DNA of 64,000 bases from Onchocerca lupi. Taxonomy: Eukaryota > Nematoda > Chromadorea > Rhabditida > Onchocercidae. The notes under the pieces are model-generated. The model searched no databases. It saw only the letters and a program-made list of their open reading frames with translations, and was not told the DNA's origin. Numbering within the stretch: position 1 is the stretch's first letter; each line of letters starts with the position of its first letter. A program made the translations under genes and the position numbers. Positions 24,967 through 38,148 of the stretch are shown here, one piece after another. The stretch is taken from NCBI GenBank assembly GCA_028564675.1, contig JAOVVO010000121.1, positions 62,001 to 126,000 of the forward strand, written 5' to 3'.

Positions 24967-25240
24967 TAGAAAGAGAGAGTTATTCAGAAAAGGAGGAACG
25001 GGGAGGGTGAGGAAGAAGGAAGGAAGAAGAAAAAGATGGGAAGTCGGGAAATTTTGAGCTTCTTTAAGCTCATCGTTGGGAACATATGCATCGTTCGTGA
25101 TGGTAATTCTAACGTTTAGTTCAATTTATCATTTCAAGGCATCAGTCTGTGTCATATATATTCGGCGTCTTCGATCAACTCCTTCCTTCACCCTTCCTTC
25201 TTTCCTTTTCTTACTATCACTCTCTCCTCTCCTTTTTATT
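24967..25240. repeat. Polypurine tract facing a polypyrimidine tract
   Basis: 24967-25039 is almost all A and G (for example GGAGGGTGAGGAAGAAGGAA), and 25170-25240 is rich in C and T (for example CTTCCTTCACCCTTCCTTC). The two are roughly reverse-complementary, so together they form an imperfect inverted repeat with a loop of about 130 bp. Confidence 0.6.
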
Positions 25241-26557
25241 CTATTTGACGCAATTCCCATTATTTTCAAGTTAAAATACCAGTGAGAAGAATCTTCGGTC
25301 AATTAATATTTGGTGGCTATTTGAATGATTTATTGATATCCATATTTTGTATATCACTCCTTCCATTCACAAACTCTGTTTTCATTTATCTTCCTTCCTT
25401 TCACTGAAAATTTTTTTTGCATAAATCAGTGAGCTATTGTAGATGAGTTCATCGATCAAAATTTCAAAAAAACCTTTTATCAAAATTGTAGAATTTTGGC
25501 CCCTTCACTACTTTAGCTGACATTTAAATCGGTTTCAAATATATTAGAAACTTGAATATTTGTAGAAGAAAGATGTGGAATTCCTCTTTGACCGTTTGAA
25601 AGAGATTGAGAATATAGCATTGGAGTAAATCGAATCGGAATTTCAAAATTCATTTATGGTATTAATATCTAGTACGTTGTATATTATAAAAGTGTTATGC
25701 ATAATCATAAATATATAAATAAAAGCAGAAGGTTTTATTGGAGATTATTGAATCGATGACTTTTGCGTATAACTTGTCAGCAATTATGGGTTCACATCAA
25801 AGACATGGATGACATATCTCTCCCAAATGTGCATTTATCCAATAATATTGGCATTACTGGAAATGCAAATGGAGCAACTAAACGAGGTGAAAGATCAGCA
25901 AGCAGTAAATGAAATGAGATGGAACAGATGAAAATAAATGAACGAATTAAATGTCATCAAATTAAAGAAAAATTTGTATTCTGAATCTCAACGCTACAGC
26001 ATTTCTCACTAATTTTCAAACTCCATATTAAGTTCAATTTACTATCGATCTTTTGGTAGAGAATAGTATCGTACTCCTTTGCAATTGGATAGCTTTGGAA
26101 ATTCCTTCAAGATTATGGAAAACGTGCGTCAATTAGACGTATCGTACTGTTCGCAAACTACACTTAGATAACAATAATGTCATTGTATTCAGGAAGTAGA
26201 CACCCTCATTGATGAAATCTTGAAGATTTATATTAACTTTCCGCGATCTACAACAATCAATATGCAAATTTCGAAGAATCTTTGATGAATTCATATGCCA
26301 ATCATGATTCAAAAATCTTTGGAAAAACAGAAGGAAGTATAATGCAATAAGCAAAGAACTAACTGACTGCAACTGTTGCGAACGTCATTCAAAAATTAAC
26401 TGTTAAACAGTTGGAAATAGCTTTTCTGAAACAGGTCACCAAGTACGAGAAGCACAGGCGTACAGTGCACGATCGTGGCATGCAATTTGCTGTTATCAGG
26501 ATGAAGCGGCTGCATGAACAATGTATGAATCTATAATCAGTGCAATTAATAATCGGA

Positions 26558-26624
26558 ATGTATATGTGTGTTGTACATGTGTATGTGTTTGTGCATATGT
26601 ATGTGTATGTATGTGTATGTGTAC
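26558..26624. repeat. TG/TATG microsatellite
   Basis: Interrupted TG and TATG repeats. Their complement accounts for the His/Thr-rich part of a long minus-strand open frame here, which was therefore not called as a gene. Confidence 0.9.
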
Positions 26625-29600
26625 TGATTTATAGGCTAAAGAGGAAGCATTCAGGATTGTTTCATTATTCCACAATGAGTAATACTGGCTGCAAGGATTT
26701 GTGACAAGGAGGAATATGACGATGTTGAAGGTGAAGAGATCGAAAATTCGAAAGAATGATGGAATAACAGGATGAGTAGTAGTAATAAGCGAAAGACAAA
26801 CAATATTCGATGTGACGGAGAGTTCATTCATCAATACTTGTGGAGAAAGATAATTTATTATTACCGAATCTCCATTACTAGTCAATAGTGATCTTTCTTC
26901 AAAACACGATTTGCACAGTAGCACCTATCATACTGTCAAGTTTAATGTCTGCCTGCCATTTAGTATCAGCTCACTATCAGCCATTTCAGCTTTTCGCAAA
27001 TGATATTTTATTTATCCATTCCTGCAAAATGAGCATAATTTTTGCAAGTCGGTAGATAATTTAATTTTATATTCCGAGTTCCATACGATTACAGGCTTTA
27101 TTTTGAATCAGGCAAAGACGAAATTTTGAAATGATTCTGAAGATTTAAGAATGAAAGTATATTACGAGAGATCTGCAAAAAAGAATGAATTTCCCGCAAT
27201 GCATTCTAAATGGTAGACAATACAGCACACTAAAATTAAAAATAAATTGTTATATTATTGTTTTTGCAGGTGAATGTTGTGATAGAATTATCATGTCACG
27301 GAATCGGCAACGATTGGCTTGCCATTTTTCTGGAAGATTTAAGCAATCCGAAAAAACTATTGTTATGTTGCCAGAAAAACTGCTAACCGATGACTAACAG
27401 CTGATTGAACAAAAAGATTCAATATCTGAAGTTTTGAGTTTGGCTTACCTCTAATATAGGGAGTCAAAAAATGCACAACTCAAGTCCCATCTAAATCTCA
27501 GGAATAACAAAAGTAGTCCGCCAGTGCTATAGAAGTCGGAATGTTCAGAATTCTGTTGTCATCTGTTGTGATGACAAATGCGGATATTTTAAATAAACTG
27601 AATTCAGAAGAATTTTGCTTTGCTAAATTAGATTTCCAATCAGAAACAACAGAATAACAACAAAATATACACATGATCATGGTCATGGTCCTTGTTTCAA
27701 AGCATTAAAGAGTTAAGCAATGAATTAACTATTAAAACAGCCTGTTCAAAACATCCTTTAGTTTCTCAAAAGGCAACAACAGCACTACGATTAGCAATGA
27801 CAATGAGTTATAACCGACTCTTAAAATTTTATTGAATGAAAAATTATACAAAAATGAGAATAATGTTGAATTAGTTGTGACGAGAGAGGTCAACACTTAA
27901 TGTGATAAGTGATATGTTTACGTTAATCTCCTTACCTGAAAATCTGTACCGTATCCTTCTCACCTGTTTGTCCGTCTTTCTCCAATTCTATTTCTTACTT
28001 ATTTGTTCATTCAATGTGTATTCATCAAAATATAAAAAAGTATAACCAGATATGAAAATGACAAAATGAGTATGTTAAACAGACAAGCTTAATTAGCCAA
28101 ACTTTTGCTTAATTAACTGATTTTAAATTTTAATTAAACAACTATATTTGGTTCTATGTAAATTGCATGTCGCATACTCTGTAATTTTTTACATATTATG
28201 TTCGCTACAGTGTGATGTAACTCAGCGTTTATTTTCTCCATTTCAATACTACTTTTCCGCTTGTCTTTGCATTGAAAGTTCAAAACGATTTCAGATTAAA
28301 ACAATTCTTGTTTAAATATCGTACATCGAAAAGAGAAAGTGACAAAAACTGATGTGATTGAAAGAAATATTCGAATAAACGATTGACGCATGTAAAAAAG
28401 AAGCTCTACAATATAATAATCTTGTAAAGCGTTATTAACCTAAGAAAACAATTATGTGAGGAGAATAAAAATTTTGCTAGGAAAAATCAAAATGGTGCGG
28501 TAAATGCAAGGATTCAAAAATTTCTTTCCGGATTGAACTTTTCAATAAAAGTAGCAAGTCAAAGAAATGAACTGAATTCATTGAGATCAAAGAAAATTTG
28601 AAAGGTTTGTGATCTTAAAAAGGAAGATGATCGAGTTCTACGACTACCAACTAAAGTGATTATTTTTTCATTAAAATACTGTTATTTGCATCAGAAAATT
28701 TCGTGTCCTTTAAAAAAATCCTTTTTCAGAAATAATAAATGTTATAACCTTGAAAACTAGGCTGTAACTATGTTCTATTAGCAAGCCTACACATTTTTTT
28801 GGTTTAGCAGGAGAACGAAATCATCTAATCATTAATTCATTAATATCAATATTACTGATACTTATAAACACAATACGATTCTCCTTATATCACCAAAGTG
28901 CAACCCTTCTCTCCATAATTGTACATCCAATTTTTTTTAAATCTTTCATACTGCTACTTATGTTTCTATATTATTTAATTGAAGAAAATTTATGGTCCAA
29001 GTCAGAAATGCTTCGGAGTAAATTGAAGAGTACTATCTGTAAATTTAATTTATTACTCCGTAAATTTAACAAAATTAGTATAATGTATTAGTAAAGCAGC
29101 TGAAAAAAAATTTTTATTTTAGGGGCTTGGATAGCAACAAAAAATCTTCATTTTTGCATTAAAATCACTTCATGAACGACCAAACATAACTTGAAGGCAT
29201 CAATGCATATTACCAAGTATATAATTACCATCGTAGCATTCGGATACTTGTTGGTTTTTCTCTACTCCTAATTTAAGCAGAAAAACCCGAGAAAGCGAAC
29301 GAAAAACTTATTCTCAGCAACTCGCAGAAGCAATATACAATTTCAGCACAGTAAATAGCATTTTCTTTTTTTTTTTTTTTTTGAAGTTATCCGAATTTAA
29401 AGCTGAAAAATTGCAGCAAACGCAATACAATGAAATGATACGAAAGTAGGCATAAAATTCATGAATTTTGAGCATATGGAAGCCGTGAAAAATTTCAGCG
29501 TGTTTTTCGAATAATTTGCTTTTCAAGATTTTTCAAAATGCAAAATGAAATTCTTCTTATAGGAATAAAGGTGTGTGATGGTACATAAAATATTCTGTTT

Positions 29601-32600
29601 GACCGGCAATTGCAGTAAAGATCATGCATTGCTAGGCTATGCCGTACTTTTTGTTTTTTGCGTTGTACAAATAGCACACAAGATGATTCACATGAAGTTC
29701 ATGGCACTTTCTGGAATTTCGTATATTTCCCAAAAGATATTTGGGATGATAGAATTCCTATTTTTAGCACGCTTTTGTCTGCCATATGATTATAATTGGT
29801 TTTATCAGTAAAACTATCAGCACACAGACAATTTCATATTCTTCATCCAATATTTATTGTTCTAATATCACCTAAGCAAATTTTTTTGATCAATAAAAAA
29901 TGTGCAGATTTTTTTAAATAGAAAAGTTGTTACTAATTTCGCCATAATCAGCATTATTTATTTCTTTGTTTCTATAATAATTCAGTGAAACTGAATAAAT
30001 GTATTTCCTCAATAATTTTCAAAATTATTTATTTCGAAGATGCCTATATATATATATATTTTTTTTATAGTTTTGAATTTTCCGTACTATTAAAACTACT
30101 ATTATTAAACATTAAAATTTTAGAAAGTATGAGTGGATAATTTATTAAGAAAGAGAACGATTGTATTCATTGGCTGGGAAAAAACAAACGCCAAGAAGAT
30201 ATGAATTGCCTTTCCAAGTGTCAGTCATTTTCAGGCATAAATTTGTTTTTGAAGTTAGACTATTGAGAGGCCTTTTACTATTTTTTAGAATTACGTTTTG
30301 TAACATTATAAAGCATCAATTATCGCAAGTCAACTATTATTTGAAAATTTTGTTAAAACAGTTATATCTGATATTTCTAGCTAATAAAATGAAAAATATG
30401 TCGTTTTATCGATACTTGTGACCTACGTAAAATTATAACATATTTCTATTAAATCAAGCTTTTATGCAATTAAACCAATGTTGAATCAAGCTAACTGGGA
30501 ATCAACTTCTGAAATACCCATTAATGTAGCAATGTCTTTCAAAATTTTAGAAACAGAGAGAACTGGTACGTCTTTACTTCTCGAATAATTTGTGTCAAGA
30601 GATCATGATTTGATCCAAAAGTGATATATACCATAACATCCTTATAGAACATGATGCAGAAATTAACTTATTAAAAGATAATTCAAGGCCAACTTTCATG
30701 AATCTTACCTAGAACCACATCCAATGAACAATTGAGTTACCATTGAAAGATTGGGTCGTACTGCTACTAATCATAGAATCTGAAAAGTGTATTATTTATA
30801 AATTCTGGGCTAAAAAAGTGAAACAAACAAATTGATGGTAGTTGTAAAACAATCGCAGTCGAGCAGCTGCAGTTTATGAAAAATTGGTGGGTTTGAATTT
30901 TTCGAGTAAATTAACTAATGGGCGTAAAAAAGTTTTTACGAATGGGAAGCAATCAGCTTCTCGCATCAATCATGAACGATCCAGTGCCCCGTAGTCAAGG
31001 TGAAGAAACGTGTTTCTCCCTCACATCGCATTCCTCTCTATTATCCTCTCCCTTCAAACACTATACATAAAATTAAGGATCTCAAAAAAATTAATGATAA
31101 AATTAAGAATTAGGAACACTTTAATTCAAACGTTAGTAATTAAATTCAACAAGAGAAAAAGAAGTGATTGTTTTCAAGATGCACAGTTCTCCTTTGGTAG
31201 GAAGCAGTTGCATAATAAAAATTGGATTTTAGTATTGATCGCTGAAACGATATTATTCGCATACTTGGAAAAGGGATTAGTTGCTGTAGGTGAAGGGAGA
31301 AGAAGAAGTTAAGATGATAAATGCTAAACTTGGAGGTACGCTTTTGTTAATCAATATTAACAAAACCTTTTGTTGCTTTCGAGTGAGTATAATATCAAAA
31401 AAAAGTGGCTGAATTGTTATGAAAATTTTTCTAATGATTTCTTACATGAACTCAACGCTGGACATTATGGATTCAACAAAGCGACGCTATTGACTTTAGA
31501 CGTCTACTCTGCCTGGATAAAGCGGGTGATCGAGTTCTTATTTTGCTTAATTGCATTTGTGTGGAGCTTGAAGTATCTAAGCTTATAAAGAGCAGGTTTT
31601 AGCTTTTCGATACTGGAATCAAACTGCTTTAACTGCAAAAAACCCAGTCTTTGCTAAGAGTCGTCAAAGAAATTTTTAAATTGATAGTTGGGATCAAGAT
31701 ATGGTCAATTTTCTCAAACATAATTAATCTTGCTTGCAAACTTGAATGACTTGAATAATTGTTACTTCATTTGAAAATTAGGCTTAGCTTCTTAGCCTAA
31801 TGACTGGAATAAAAAAAAATTGTCGCATAGATAAGTTTCCGGCACTGCAAAGAACCATGTATCAACTACTCTGGCAAATCAGCAAAGGTGCAGCAAACAA
31901 CCAAGTTAACCAAAACGAGTGAAGCACATAAATTATGTGGGAACATTGTTTCCTATGCGATTCTCCATCATGTAAATTATCTTTTTCATTACACATTATC
32001 AACTATCTCATGAGGTATCTTGTTTTATGTCCATCCCGTAATGCAGCAACAATCCCCTCTTTCCAGATAAAAAGCTTCAGAGACATGGAAAATTAAAAGG
32101 GAGGATACAGTCGATTACATGCCATGAAATCATGGATGAAACCAGGCTTGAAAGACGCAATTCAACCTGTTATTTAACAAAAACCTTACGTAGCAATATC
32201 CTAGCTAAAATACACTTCTTATCTTTGGTTAGATATTACTTCTATAAGCAGCTTACAGGAAAAGAAACAAACGCAATACGAAGCAAAACTTGCTCCTTCT
32301 ACTCTTTTTTTCTAATTTCTTATGACTGCACACCGTTCTGTTCATATACAGAGAAACAGTGTGTCAATGAAGACAAACGAATTTCTCAACCTCTATTAAG
32401 GAACTGAACATATGGCGGCAAAAATGGAGTAAATGGAATATCTGAATATGCTATCCTTCAAATGTCCCTAAAGTGTAAGTTTCTGATTTTTTCAAATATT
32501 TGATCAGATGGATTCAAATGTAATCTCAGCAACGATTCATTACAAAGTAATCAGCTACCCTGCGAATATGCAGAAATAATTTCTAGAACTTCATAATAAC

Positions 32601-33412
32601 AATGCACAAAAACACCATTTTAAATAACAAAGACAATTCTTAATTACAGAATGGAATTGATTGAAAAAAATACAAGATTCATCAAGAACAAGACACAAAA
32701 AATGAAAAGCACAGCTACAAAAATTATTAATATGCACTGGCGAAATTCTTCAAGGCATGAAAATTCCATAACTTTTAAAATTCACACTGGCACTTCGATA
32801 ACATGTAATTTGCAAGGAAAAAAGTGTCCTCTGAAAATATATGAAAGCAAAAAAAAACCAATCTGGTAACATGTTATATACACAGACACATTGTGATACA
32901 GTCGACCTATTCACACAAAAAGAAACCTATTAATTGTGAATAAATAATCAACGAATGAAAATACAAATCTATGAGAATCGGTGAATTCAGGAGGCTAACA
33001 TTTACTGCTTTGCATTATCACATGTGAATTAAATTACATATCATACAAAAAGCCAAAAAAAAAAAAAAAAAATGAAACAAAGAAATATTTTCAGGAATGA
33101 TGGTTTTGCGCATAGAAATGCACACGAGGTTTAAAAGTTTTTAAAAAAATACAATAAAACTCATGAATTTCCATGTCACTATAATGACACATTCTTTCTT
33201 CCTGCATGTTCCCACAAACTAGTTTCAGCATACCAATTTGTCGGAAAATAAGAAATATATTAAAAGATCAGTGTCAATCTAATCTTGGTGAGAACGGAAT
33301 AAACTGCTATCTGTTTTCACAAATAAGACCACAAATGACATGGGCACTGCTCTAAGAATGATAAAAATCTTTGGTTATATAAATAACAGAATTTTAAACA
33401 GTAAGGACAGCA

Positions 33413-36400
33413 TTAGCAGCTATGATCGGAACTGATAACATGTGTTGTGAACATATATTTATCGCCGCAACCATGACCGCACAGGTTACACTTCCAAGGA
33501 TCTGAATCAGAATGCAATCCTTTATGCAAAAGATACAACGTCTGATCCATAAAAATCATTCCACAATGCATGCATTCCTAAAAATGATTCAAATTACACA
33601 TGAATAAAGTTTGGAAATTATAAGAATAAGGTTCCTTTACATTCAAAGACACTGGGAGATATTAAAAATAATACAGTTTAAAAAAATTAACCTGCTGCTC
33701 TTTGTCCCCACCTTCACCATCGGTAGCACTACTACTTCCGCTATCAACTGAGGGGGAATGAGACTGATCTTCCGTGTTCTCACTGCCAGCATTACTAGTT
33801 CGTGTCCATAACTGCTGCAGTGCTGTTTCCGGCTTTATGTCCTGAAACATGAGTCTGGTTGATGGCGAGAAATTGGGACCACAAGAACAATCATGATGGT
33901 TATCATTCTAATTTATTTCCAGCGCTTTTCAAAAGCATATTACCGTAATAAGTGTTGGGGTGTTGACACTTGATAAAGACAATAACCATTCTTCACTTGT
34001 CATACCATATCCCGTCTGAAAGATGAAGTTATGTGAAGAAAGTTATACTGCAAAATATTTCACAGTATGAAACAGGAAGAAGCTGGATCTTGAAAAAGCC
34101 CTTAGAGCTTTTTTTGAGAATTCTTTACCTGTTCATAATCCATACATCGAGACATATCATCGTTAATGAATGGTTTCATGGATTCCTGTTTAATAAATTT
34201 CAGTTGTTCCTGAATAGCGGCAACGATATTTTGCGCATTTGCTCGCCGTTGTTTCTTGGATACTGGTGACGTAAACGAATATATGTCCTTTATACTATTC
34301 TCAGATTTGGGTTTCATTGGCGATGTTACAATAATACTTGATGTCTGAAATAGTTACAAGCTGAAAGATGACTACCTTATCCAAGAAAATTAAAAATAAA
34401 AGACATTTCGAATCACGGAATTTTGGATATACTGCTCACTTCGAGTGTACGGCTTCAAAAAATTAATTTATTCTACAGTTCTCTCTTACGAAAATCTTAT
34501 CCCAAAGTCTGCCATATTATCGAAAACCATCATAGATTTAGTGAATAAACGATTAGAGCACTCCATCAATTACACAGCATCTAAGCTCGACTTATCGATC
34601 GAACTAAACAACAAAAACCGTCCGAGAATGTTATATGTTCCAGCATTGTTTGAATCTACTGAAGCAATAAATCCATTACATTTCGCACTAACCTACTACT
34701 TCTTTTCTTCCTGAAAAATGAGATCTAAACTTTTTCTGAAGCTTCGAAATCAGAAGATTAAGAAGACTATTTCTTTCCTACCTGAAAATATTTGAGACCC
34801 GAACTTTTAATTTCAGAAGCTTTAGACTTACGTCACCCTCATCATGTTTTGTTTGATAGTGCAACAAAAGTCGCCGCGAGTTCGCAAACAATAGTGAGCA
34901 TCGTTTACATGATGCAGGAGTTGATGGTGCAATGGCATGCGCTTCGTCTAGATGTGTTCGTAAGCTTGCATGTTGACTGAACTGCTTATCACAAAGGGCA
35001 ACTGGACAATCAAAATCAGCACCTGTTTTTATATGGGTCATCGAATGTTCTTGCATCTAAATTATATTATAGTTAATCGAAAGATATGTTGGTTATTAAG
35101 CAAAATGACGAAAAATTTAAAAAATTTTTTTCATGACTGAAAAAGTCATTCAACACTTCTAAAAATTGACAAATTCAGCAGCATAAAATGTCTGCGCCGT
35201 GCAGTGTATCATCTAATAACACCTTAGTGCAAGCTACGTTTTAACAGTATTTTTCGAATTTTGAAAAATTCAATGTGCAAACCTGATCTTTCCGAAAAAA
35301 TTTTTTTAGGCAGTACCGACACTGATACGGTTTAACGCCTGTGTGCCGCATTCGGTGACGATGCATGTTTGCTTTCTGGCTGAATTGCATGTGGCAAATA
35401 TCACATTGATACATTTGTCCCTGATGGCGTTCATGTGCATCCTGTAAAACTTTAGAATTATAAATGATCAAATATTGAGGGCTTTTTGAAAACTCTGAAA
35501 GGATTAAAAACAAAAACAGTGACATCAGAAGCTACAGTCACGAAATCAGATATGGACACTTTATTGTATCTGGAGTGGTAATAATACGTATTGTCTAAAA
35601 ACAATACAGCATATCCGAAACTTGCAGACAAGTCAAGTAGACGATTTAATATGCTGTTTTATCGGGTCGAATGATTTGAACCATCTAAAGCTTAATCAGC
35701 AGATGATCAAATGTAACACCTATTGGCCTATCTTAGCATATAGCTATGGCAAAATTCCATGATACTCTTACTAATAACAACACAATTTTGATAATGTTAA
35801 ATATTGAGACTCAGTGAGTTTATATTTCATATGGAATTTGAAAAAGACATTTCTTAGGTCAATAAATTTAAATTGAAAATTTCTTCATTATAAATCAAGA
35901 TGAAATTAGTAGAGCAATAAATAAGACAGATTTGCCTTTAATGTAGACCTAATTCTTCACTTTCACCAAAACTTAGAAGATCAAAATGCATTTTTTTTCT
36001 TTTCTTTTTTGCATTGATTGCAAGGAAAAACAGACTTACAATTAATTCAGTAGTTTAGAAATTAGAAAAATGACCAATAGGCAAGAAATATGTCAAATTA
36101 ACGTAACAGCATCAGGCAAATAAAAACACAGAGATTTCAAGCCTTAAAATAAAAAACGAGATCGTTTACTTGAATTCGAACAGTACAGAAAAAAGGAAGC
36201 GCGAAGCATGAGATCTAGCATAAGGAACTTTTACGACAGAAATTCCCATCCTTCAAGAAAATGGAAATCTGTTAAAGATTTAAAAAATGTTACCCTGAAA
36301 ATAAAATAATGAAAGCTAACCAGATGACTTTTCATGTGCTGCGACATGCAGGTTTCAAAATTGCAGTGAGGACAAACGTGCATAGTTTTGCTGCTGCTGT

Positions 36401-37504
36401 TGGTAGTGGTAGTAGTGGTGGTAGTAGCAGTTATTTTGGAGGTGCTATTATTACCGGAGACTGGTGGTGAAGAGGCGGTCGCCGGAGAGAACTGCTCGGG
36501 GGATGACAGGTTCAGCGTCGATGACAACTCGTCCAAATCCTCGTTCCATTCCTGAAAAATTGTATCACCTTCCATCCCACAATAAACGCATCTAACTAAC
36601 TGGTTATCCAATCCTCGTAATCACCAAATCACTACACAAAATCGAGATACAACAAAGAGCTCATATGGAAAGCACATCCCTTCATATATTTCTCCAATCC
36701 ACTGTTCACCTTGATCCGAAATATTCCTTTTTCCTTCTCCAAACATCAAATATATCGTAATCCTTTGATTTCCAAAATCAAAAATTCTACAAAAGCATCC
36801 CTATTCCTGAGTTAAAGTATATTCCAATTCTGAACAAGTTTAAAACAAAACTTCCACATAAAACATTAGCGTTCCGAATCTGTTAAATGCGTTATAAGAA
36901 ATTCCCCGACGATCTCTTGCTAAAGAACAACAGTGATAAACAACAATTCTTAACGATTATTCACCAATTAGCATCGTTGAGAAAAGAACTATACAAAAGA
37001 TAAGCTTCACAGCAATTTTTCACTAATGCTGCCTATATTTTCAAACTTTGTGTTTAAGTTCGTAAAGCCACTTTCGCATATACAGAGAATGGAAGAAAAG
37101 AGAGTTCGAACGGAACGGAAAAAATATTGCCAATCTTCTACGTAACATACTCAATAACTCGAGAAGTTTCCATGATGCAAGAGTCAAGGTATTCAAGAAC
37201 TTGAAATTTGAAATTTCTTTCACCCAGCTACATTCCTACCACAATTAAACAGCAAACATGAAAATATTGTCTTAGGACGATTGAAGAAAAGCTATTTCAA
37301 CAAAAAGTGGAATCATCGCATATTCTTATTAAAAAAAAAAAAAAAACCAATGCATTATAACAAAAGAGAAACCTGCCGACTACTAGTATTTGTGGTAGTA
37401 TGATGTCGCTCACTTTCGTGCTGCTCAATGTGCTCCTTGAAATCAGCGAAATTATTTGTCATAAAGCCGCACTGAGTGCAAGCATTCATATCCTCCATCG
37501 TCAT
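33413..37504 (-). CDS. Hunchback/Ikaros-like C2H2 zinc-finger transcription factor
   Basis: Eight exons join in frame: 37504-37373, 36551-36321, 35441-35283, 35056-34832, 34344-34129, 34015-33944, 33841-33692 and 33577-33413, giving 449 residues. Eight C2H2 fingers are visible at about 9-29, 104-124, 134-154, 162-182, 191-214, 224-245, 397-417 and 425-447. The last pair (CMHCGMIF..., CNLCGHGC...) lies at the very C-terminus, separated by a finger-free linker of about 150 residues. This is the Hunchback/Ikaros/Pegasus layout, where the N-terminal fingers bind DNA and the C-terminal pair dimerises. Nematode members include ZTF-16, EHN-3 and HBL-1; which one this matches cannot be decided here. 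The linker has a basic KKQRR motif (likely nuclear signal) and two sumoylation-type motifs (IKQE, IKPE). A Thr8 run precedes finger 2. Exon 1 follows its acceptor directly at ATG, so it may be a trans-spliced start or an internal exon. Confidence 0.93.
36552..36611 (-). other. In-frame 5' extension of zinc-finger exon 2 (possible alternative start)
   Basis: The frame of exon 2 stays open upstream of its acceptor to an ATG at 36611, reading MDNQLVRCVYCGMEG before the exon proper. An internal promoter or trans-splice site could produce a protein without finger 1. There is no direct evidence of use. Confidence 0.2.
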
Positions 37505-38136
37505 CTGCAAATCAAATCATTTATTTTCTTATTAAACCTCACTGAATCACTGATAATGGACGATATGGACGAAACTATTTGATTATCTGAGTCTATCTCT
37601 AGTATTTCTTATGGTATATACCGTTAATCCATCAATATGCGATCATTCTTCTTAATGCGGAACAGCGTTTATAACTACTTCGAATCAAAATTAAATTAAA
37701 CGACGAATACACTTTGATACAGTAGGACCATTAGGATAGTGGAGTCACTACTGGGATATGGAGTGATCCTGATAATCCAGAAGTTATCATTACCCCTGTT
37801 TCACTAGGACAATGTAGCAATCTTCGTATAATAGAACGATAACAAAATAAAATGAAATTTGTTTTTCAAATACGAGTTATAGAAGATCACTATCACGAGT
37901 CAATCAACATAGCATAGGTATTGTAATCACACATCAACTGCGATCAATTTGATATTTAATTACTCCATTCCATTTGATTGTAAATACAGATGTAGAAAAA
38001 CAAAAAATTAGAGAAGTTTTGCTAATTAATACGAAGCGGTAAAAATACGTTCATCATTATCTTTATTTATACATTCATTCCAACAATAATAATATCGCAC
38101 TTTAAAAGCACATAATTATTAATTACACCATCTTAC

Positions 38137-38148
38137 TGGCGTTCTCAT
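38137..38148 (-). CDS. Possible 5' mini-exon of the zinc-finger gene
   Basis: On the minus strand ATG AGA ACG CCA is followed by a strong donor (GTAAGA), preceded by an in-frame TGA. It joins in phase 0 to exon 1 at 37504, which starts at its acceptor, adding MRTP. The intron would be about 630 bp. The evidence is only an ATG, matching phase and a good donor. Confidence 0.25.

Larger units (their letters stand above)
23224..33412. other. Gene-poor stretch between the CUB and zinc-finger genes
   Basis: No gene with a recognisable domain or a consistent exon chain was found. Two short plus-strand exon-like stretches deserve mention: 25781-25912, after the acceptor AACTTGTCAG and ending at TGA, and 27270-27386, after the acceptor TTTTTGCAG and ending at TAA. 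Both could be last exons of unknown genes, but each is only about 40 codons and could be chance. Confidence 0.5.

Noticed and set aside
26496..26924. 142-codon minus-strand open frame with His/Thr repeats
   Set aside because: It overlaps a TG/TATG microsatellite, which removes stop codons and produces the repetitive residues; no domain is present.
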